From: M30B66 sp040882555
Lineage (GTDB): Bacteria > Bacteroidota > Bacteroidia > M30B66
NCBI GenBank assembly: GCA_040882555.1
Contig: JBBEBC010000151.1
Span: 1-11,553, forward strand
Length of the DNA stretch: 11,553 bases
Direction of reading: 5' to 3'
In this document: positions 6,861 to 11,553 of the stretch, one piece after another
Numbering within the stretch: the stretch's first letter is position 1
How the letters are laid out: each line of letters begins with the position of its first letter
Made by a program: the position numbers and the translations under genes
The notes under the pieces: generated by a model
What the model was told of the DNA's origin: nothing
Database searches by the model: none
Seen by the model: only the letters and a program-made list of their open reading frames with translations

Positions 6861-8505
6861 GAATAAATTACTCCTCATCTTCAGTTTCATTTTTATCGGA
6901 ATTACCCTGGGTAAAGCACAAGCTACTTTTAGCCAGATTACCGCATTATTTCAAGCTAATTGCACCATTGGCTGTCATAATGCTTCCGATAATAGCGGAA
7001 ACATGAACCTCACAGGAACAGATACCGAAATTTACAACAGACTTGTTAATGTCTCGCCCACTAATCCCGCTGCTCAAGCGGCAGGATATATGAGAATAAA
7101 GCCAGGCCATCCAGACCAAAGCTACCTGGTTAGAAAATGCAATAACGAGCTATATCAAAGTGCGACACTTCCTGATGAATCGTTTGGAACACCCATGCCC
7201 AATTACCCTCAACCAGCATTAGCTAATGAGCAAATTGAGTTAATAAGACAATGGGTTTATGAAGGAGCTCCGTTAACCGGGAGTCCAGTCAATGTATCTT
7301 TGATAAACACCTACTATCAAGAAGGTGGAATTAATAGTATTCCTGAGCCTCCACCCTTACCAACAGAACAAGGTTCTTTTCAATTGCATATTGGTAAAAT
7401 TTTTCTTACTCCTCAAACTGAAAAAGAATATTTCATTAAGTATGATCTTGGCTTAACTGAAAATATATACGTAAACAGAATCGAGCTGATTATGGCTGAT
7501 CAAAGTCACCATTTTATTCTCTATAAATTTATTCAAGGACAGGATGATTTGTTTGAAGATGGACTAAGGCTGCAAAACCCATCAACAGGAGAAGGGTCTT
7601 CAGGAAATTCATCCACTTTAGTAAATGCTTGGCAGATATCCTACGATACTGAATTACCTGAAGGGACTGCTTATTTATGGGAAGCTGGCGATATTCTCGA
7701 CATGAATTATCACTTCAGAAACTATGATTTGGATTCGATTCTAGCTATTGAAGCATACATCAATATTTACACAGATCAGTCGCCAGAGCCGCCTGAAATT
7801 ATGTATTCTGATTTGATTACCAACTTAAACATTTTCATACCGAACGATAATAATCCAAGAGTTTTTACTAAAGCTGATTTTGATTTATCTGCAGATAATT
7901 TTATAAATATTTGGCAATTGACTTCTCACACCCACAAGTATGGGACTGACTTTGACATTTTTAAAAGAAATGAAGACGGCTCTGAAGGGGAAAAAATTTA
8001 TGAAGGTTGGTATAATACCAATTACACATTTAATCAAGGGTATTATGATTTCTCTCATCCTCCAATTCGCCAATTTGAGCCTTTAATAGAGGTAAATCCG
8101 CGTTGGGGACTAATCCAGCAAGCTACTTATAGAAACAACGGACCTAATCCAGTTTTCTTTGGTTTAACAACCAATGATGAGATGATGGTTTATTATTTAC
8201 AATACACATTGGGCGGTTTAATTGATAATCCCGCTGCTATCTCAGATAATGAGAATTCAACAGGAATAAATATATATCCAAATCCTAGTTCTAATTATTT
8301 TAATATTGAATTAGAGTACCAAGGAACAGAAAATTTAAATCTTGAAATTCATGATTTAAGTGGAAAACTTATAAGATCTGAAAGTTTAAATATGCTGAAT
8401 GGACAGCAAGTGATCCATTTTCCTCATCAATTAAAAGCTGGATTTTATATTATTGATTTATTTAATGAATCCTATTCTTTTCGCAAAAAAATCGCAATTA
8501 ACTAA
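6853..8505 (+). CDS. Secreted cytochrome c / type II copper monooxygenase (PHM/DBH-like) fusion with T9SS sorting domain
   Basis: This 550-aa multidomain protein has, in order: (a) a signal peptide, cleaved near residue 22-24. (b) A cytochrome c domain of the planctomycete-type pattern (about 25-140), with heme motif CTIGCH (Cys37, Cys41, His42; CX3CH instead of CX2CH), a later GxPMP with Met115 as possible sixth ligand, and a closing IRQWVYEGAP. (c) A copper type II, ascorbate-dependent-monooxygenase-like region (about 175-455) with His219-His220, His287, His359-x-His361 and Met444 in DEMM. These match in order and approximate spacing the CuH (107, 108, 172) and CuM (242, 244, 314) ligands of rat PHM; Tyr448 fits Tyr318. 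(d) A type A T9SS tail from IYPNPSS (474-480) to the end. PHM Arg240 and Asn316, which hold the peptide carboxylate, align with Thr357 and Val446, so the substrate is probably not peptidylglycine. The ATG at 6853 is preferred to the upstream TTG at 6844 because it begins a clean signal peptide. Confidence 0.85.
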   Translation: MIKNKLLLIFSFIFIGITLGKAQATFSQITALFQANCTIGCHNASDNSGNMNLTGTDTEIYNRLVNVSPTNPAAQAAGYMRIKPGHPDQSYLVRKCNNELYQSATLPDESFGTPMPNYPQPALANEQIELIRQWVYEGAPLTGSPVNVSLINTYYQEGGINSIPEPPPLPTEQGSFQLHIGKIFLTPQTEKEYFIKYDLGLTENIYVNRIELIMADQSHHFILYKFIQGQDDLFEDGLRLQNPSTGEGSSGNSSTLVNAWQISYDTELPEGTAYLWEAGDILDMNYHFRNYDLDSILAIEAYINIYTDQSPEPPEIMYSDLITNLNIFIPNDNNPRVFTKADFDLSADNFINIWQLTSHTHKYGTDFDIFKRNEDGSEGEKIYEGWYNTNYTFNQGYYDFSHPPIRQFEPLIEVNPRWGLIQQATYRNNGPNPVFFGLTTNDEMMVYYLQYTLGGLIDNPAAISDNENSTGINIYPNPSSNYFNIELEYQGTENLNLEIHDLSGKLIRSESLNMLNGQQVIHFPHQLKAGFYIIDLFNESYSFRKKIAIN

Positions 8506-8526
8506 TTCAACTTCTACAGGCACAAC

Positions 8527-9945
8527 ATGAAATTAGCTTTATTTTTATTACTGACTTTACCAGTTTTATCATTTTCTCAATCATATAGCAACCCTGAATC
8601 TGTGACCTATGATGCTGGCTCAAACACATATTTAATTTCAAATTCAGATGCAGGGCAAATCATGCGTAGAGCAGCAAATGGTACGCTGAGTGTTTTTAAG
8701 TCAGGAATTTCACCAAGTCCTTATGGCATTGATATAGTTGGAAACACGGTGTATGCATGTTGTGGAGGCAATGTATACGGCTATAACCTTTCCAATGGGA
8801 ATCAGGTATTTTCGGTTAATACAGGTGCTACTTTTTTAAATGGAATCACCCATGACACGAATGGAAGTTTATTCGTTTCTGATTTTAGTAATAAAAGAAT
8901 ATACAGAGTTAGCATTGCCGGTGAATCAAGTAATTTAATGGCATCTAACTTAGTGCAAAGTCCAAATGGTATGCAATACGATGGAGATAATAACAGACTT
9001 ATTTTCGTAAACTGGGGCTCGAACGCTCCTATTAAAGCTTTATCACTCGTTGATTCAAGTGTAACCGTAATTGCAACTACATCATATTCAAATTGTGATG
9101 GAATTGCTCAAGACAATGCTGGAAATTATTATGTTTCTTCTTGGGGCGTTAGCGGAATTGTGAAATTTGATTCAGACTTCACAAATCCTGAAGTAGTATT
9201 TACAGGCCTTAGTCAACCAGCCGATATTTTTTATAATGAATATACTGATACTTTAGCCGTGCCTGCAACAGGTAATGATAATGTATTCTTTTATGGATTA
9301 AATTCTGCTGTAGTAGCAGCTTGCTCAGAATTAACAGCAACTATTAATGGGACTGAAATAACATTTGGAGAAGCTGTTTTTGGCACAGGTGATTCTGTGA
9401 TTACCGTAACAATAACTAATGATTCGGAGTATGGCTTTGCTTACCCTCTGGCTAAACTCACTCCAATAAATGCTTTGCCCGAAGGAATGAGCTTTTCTGC
9501 AGGCAGTAATGAGTATGAAGTATTTGAATCGGCGTGGAACCCAGAAGCTTCAGCACCAGCATATTTCTATTTTGATGTAAATCAAGAAATACCTGAAAAT
9601 TATATCCTCAACTTCAGCATCAAGCTTACCAACCTTTCACCCTCACCAATTGATACATGCTATTTTGAGGAAGAATTCCAAATTAATCTGAGACCCGAAG
9701 ACCCTTTAACGATAAAGAATCTTTCAAACAATTTCAACGTTTTCCCTAATCCATCCTCGGGCCTGATTCAAGTTAATTCATCAGAATTAATAAAATCTAT
9801 ACGAATTATGAATGCGCAAGGAAAGATTATTCTTTCTGAGTACATTAATTCTAAGTCAGTAAATTACAGCCTTAATCCAGGCTTTTACCTAGTAGAATGT
9901 GACTACGAAAATAGCAAATCAATTAAAAGGATTATTATTCAATAA
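8527..9945 (+). CDS. Secreted SMP-30/NHL-like beta-propeller protein with T9SS sorting domain
   Basis: This 472-aa secreted protein has a signal peptide (cleavage near Ser17-Gln18). Residues about 20-258 form a propeller built of repeats such as ESVTYD, YGIDI, NGITHD, NGMQYD, DGIAQD and ADIFYN, roughly one per 40 residues, which suggests six blades. Glu24, Asn105, Asn147 and Asp191 fall where the metal-binding Glu18, Asn103, Asn154 and Asp204 lie in SMP-30/gluconolactonase, with similar spacing, so a central divalent-metal site is plausible. A beta-sandwich-like region (about 265-390) and a type A T9SS tail (FPNPSSG at 405-411 to IIIQ) complete it. It starts 21 nt after the copper monooxygenase gene and shares its secretion route, so the two may act on the same substrate outside the cell. 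It could be a lactonase-like hydrolase or a non-catalytic binding propeller. The three zinc histidines of PAL lyases are not present; the propeller has only His109. Confidence 0.82.
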   Translation: MKLALFLLLTLPVLSFSQSYSNPESVTYDAGSNTYLISNSDAGQIMRRAANGTLSVFKSGISPSPYGIDIVGNTVYACCGGNVYGYNLSNGNQVFSVNTGATFLNGITHDTNGSLFVSDFSNKRIYRVSIAGESSNLMASNLVQSPNGMQYDGDNNRLIFVNWGSNAPIKALSLVDSSVTVIATTSYSNCDGIAQDNAGNYYVSSWGVSGIVKFDSDFTNPEVVFTGLSQPADIFYNEYTDTLAVPATGNDNVFFYGLNSAVVAACSELTATINGTEITFGEAVFGTGDSVITVTITNDSEYGFAYPLAKLTPINALPEGMSFSAGSNEYEVFESAWNPEASAPAYFYFDVNQEIPENYILNFSIKLTNLSPSPIDTCYFEEEFQINLRPEDPLTIKNLSNNFNVFPNPSSGLIQVNSSELIKSIRIMNAQGKIILSEYINSKSVNYSLNPGFYLVECDYENSKSIKRIIIQ

Positions 9946-10231
9946 GGTTTATGGATTCACTAGTTGTTTGAAGAATACCTGAGTAAAGAACAAGCATTGC
10001 TAAAAGTATTATTAGCAGATAAATACCAATTATCCATTTAGATTTCAGCCCTGCTTTACTTACTAACAGATGTGTAATTAATATACCTACAAGGCCAGAA
10101 ATCAATCCATTTAATAATAATTGGGGTCCGCCTTCGAAACCGCTATCTGCCTTTTGCATCATAACTGAAGTTAGAATCATTCCGCTAAGTGCGAAAGCAA
10201 TAAAAGCAAGTATATATTTAATCAGATACAT
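9935..10231 (-). CDS. Small three-helix membrane protein of unknown function
   Basis: This 98-aa hydrophobic protein has three predicted membrane helices at about residues 4-24, 37-58 and 66-86. A short loop contains QKADSGFEGG, a basic turn (KAGLKSK) precedes helix 3, and the polar tail ends NLIE. The length, the Met start with a sharp hydrophobic onset and the regular helix spacing support a real gene, but no family is recognised. It is transcribed toward the propeller gene and their 3' ends overlap by 11 nt (9935-9945), with no terminator hairpin between them. It lies downstream of the SulP gene on the same strand, 132 nt away, so it could be co-transcribed with it. Confidence 0.65.
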   Translation of the reverse strand: MYLIKYILAFIAFALSGMILTSVMMQKADSGFEGGPQLLLNGLISGLVGILITHLLVSKAGLKSKWIIGIYLLIILLAMLVLYSGILQTTSESINLIE

Positions 10232-10363
10232 AGGCTAATTATTTAAGGTTTAATGCTTTTAACAAAGTCACAGAAATGAATAAAAGTTATTAATTGAACA
10301 TGAAAGTCCATTAATAATTGCTCTTAACCATTTAAATATAATATAAATCTATAAAATTCCTTA

Positions 10364-11553
10364 TTATTTTCTTCTACTTGCAAACTTATGAGAGGAGGCG
10401 GCTTCATGGTCATCAAGACCTTTAATTATAAATTCTCCTCCTTTGCGTTTGTATTCATCTTTGAATGAATGAAGCGATTCCAATACATTTCCGTCGACTA
10501 AGTTAGCTCTTTCAAAGTCAATAATTATAGTCTTTCCTTTTGGTATTTGTTGAAGCTGTTTTTGAAAACCAATATAGTTTGAGAATACTGCCGAATGCTC
10601 AACGTCAACAGTAAACACATCATGCGCGTCATCTTGCTGAATAGTAAGAAAGGGTTTAAATAGCACTTTGAGCGGCACTCCATTAGCATAGTGAATTACA
10701 AGCTTAACAATAATCCCAAATGCTATTCCTATCAATAAATCACTCGCTATAGTCGCAAGGATGGTAACAAGGAAAATGATGAATTGCTCTTTCCCAATTC
10801 TTAAGTTTTTATAGAATTCCTTAGGAGAGGCAAGCCTATAACCTGTAACCATAAGCATTGCAGCTAAAGCGGATAAAGGAATCTGATGAATAAATGGTGA
10901 AAGAAAAACTAGAAAGATTAGCAGGAATACTCCATGATAAAAATTAGACCATCTCGAAACTGCACCATTGGCAACATTAGCTGAACTACGAACGACCTCA
11001 GCAATGATGGGCAATCCACCTAAACTACTAGAAATAATATTTCCGCCACCTTTTGCGAATAATTCCCTATTGAAGTTAGATTTACGTTTATACCTATCAA
11101 TTTTATCAATTGCAGAGGCTGTTATCAAAGATTCAAGACTAGCAACTAATGCATAGGTTATCATCATTTGAATGCCAAAGCCAGTAAACAGATAATCAAA
11201 CCTTGGAAAAACAATCCCATCAGTTATATTTTTAGGCAGAGTCACTAAAAAATTGGGACCAACAGAATATTCAGTATTACCGAGAAATAAATACGAATGC
11301 TCGTGAGCTAAATCGAAATAGTGCCCGATTTGGAATTGCGACAAGAACCACTAGGAGTGGCGCAGGTATCATTTTGATATACTTATTTTTTATTTTAGGT
11401 AGACCAATAAGAATAAGCAAACTCACCAAAGCAATGAAAGTAACTTCCGGATTCAGGTGAATCAAGGAATGAGGAATTTCGGCAATGACACCAAGCATTT
11501 CTTTTGCTTCGGGCTTTACTCCTAAAGCGGTATGAAATTGCTTAGCAAAAATC
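10364..11553 (-). pseudogene. SulP-family inorganic anion transporter with STAS domain, frameshifted, 5' end beyond window
   Basis: This is an inner-membrane transporter for sulfate, bicarbonate or a similar anion; the substrate cannot be read. Reading from the right edge, the first frame runs through VIAEIPHSLIHLNPEV and a helix to IPAPLLVVLVAIP. It then derails near 11330 and stops at about 11277. The second frame resumes exactly where SulP proteins continue (IGHYFDLAHEH), giving further helices, FAKGGGNIISSSLGGLP, VVRSSANV and PLSALAAMLMVTGYRLA, and ends with a short STAS domain (about 10367-10640; IIIDFERANLVDGNVLESL). Removing one A from the coding-strand run at 11331-11329 joins both frames as AIP-IGHYF with no residue lost, giving 395 visible residues. 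Because both halves are intact and well conserved, a sequencing or assembly error is as likely as a recent inactivating mutation. A start inside the second part (TTG near 11344) is not a credible gene start. Confidence 0.87.

Noticed and set aside
8527..9945. Calling the propeller gene a true PAL (peptidyl-hydroxyglycine lyase)
   Set aside because: PAL needs three zinc-binding histidines; the propeller part here has only His109. The visible Glu/Asn/Asn/Asp set fits SMP-30-like proteins better.
10287..10317. Inverted repeat TTATTAAT / ATTAATAA between the SulP and membrane-protein genes
   Set aside because: The stem is 8 bp of only A and T with a 15-nt loop and no T run, expected by chance in AT-rich intergenic DNA; not a credible terminator or operator.
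10364..11344. A complete 326-aa transporter gene starting at 11344
   Set aside because: It starts at a TTG inside a transmembrane region of SulP, and the missing N-terminal part continues upstream in the next frame, so it is the 3' part of a frameshifted gene.
11277..11498. Separate 73-aa membrane protein gene
   Set aside because: Its reading frame continues to the right edge of the window and its content is the SulP region just before the frameshift; the last residues are out-of-frame translation.

Overview
The window reads as chromosomal DNA from a Bacteroidota bacterium, probably a marine Cytophagales- or Flavobacteriia-like lineage. It is AT-rich. Two secreted proteins end in the type IX secretion system (T9SS) type A sorting domain, which is confined to this phylum. 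Start codons have no clear Shine-Dalgarno sequences, and several intergenic gaps carry TAnnTTTG-like -7 boxes. No RNA genes, CRISPR arrays, insertion sequences or phage genes were seen.

Layout: (1) positions 1-1980, minus strand, hold the N-terminal 660 codons of icmF, a fused B12-dependent isobutyryl-CoA mutase with its own GTPase chaperone. It runs off the left edge. (2) A divergent promoter region leads to a TetA-like MFS exporter (2175-3395, plus). (3) An exported S9 prolyl-oligopeptidase-family peptidase (3515-5410) ends in a strong intrinsic terminator. (4) A small lipoprotein of unknown function (5464-6075) starts only a few bases after that terminator. (5) An apparent operon at 6150-9945 encodes a cytosolic ferredoxin/flavodoxin-reductase-type flavoprotein, a secreted cytochrome c / copper monooxygenase fusion with a T9SS tail, and a secreted SMP-30-like beta-propeller with a T9SS tail. 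(6) On the minus strand, a 98-aa three-helix membrane protein converges on and overlaps the propeller gene by 11 nt. (7) A SulP-family anion transporter with a C-terminal STAS domain (10364 to the right edge, minus) is interrupted by one apparent extra base near 11330.

The most interesting part is the 6150-9945 unit. The middle protein appears to keep every copper ligand of the peptidylglycine/dopamine monooxygenase family: an HH pair, a single His, an HxH pair and a Met. It carries an N-terminal c-type cytochrome domain with an unusual CX3CH heme motif. The gene after it encodes a six-bladed-type propeller. This monooxygenase-plus-propeller pairing resembles eukaryotic PAM (PHM plus PAL). 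However, the PHM residues that grip the peptide carboxylate and the PAL zinc histidines are absent, so the substrate is probably different. A working inference is a cell-surface or secreted hydroxylation system in which a heme domain, rather than free ascorbate, feeds electrons to the copper sites.

The other genes are ordinary Bacteroidota housekeeping or accessory genes. All functional calls come from reading motifs by eye; no database search was possible.
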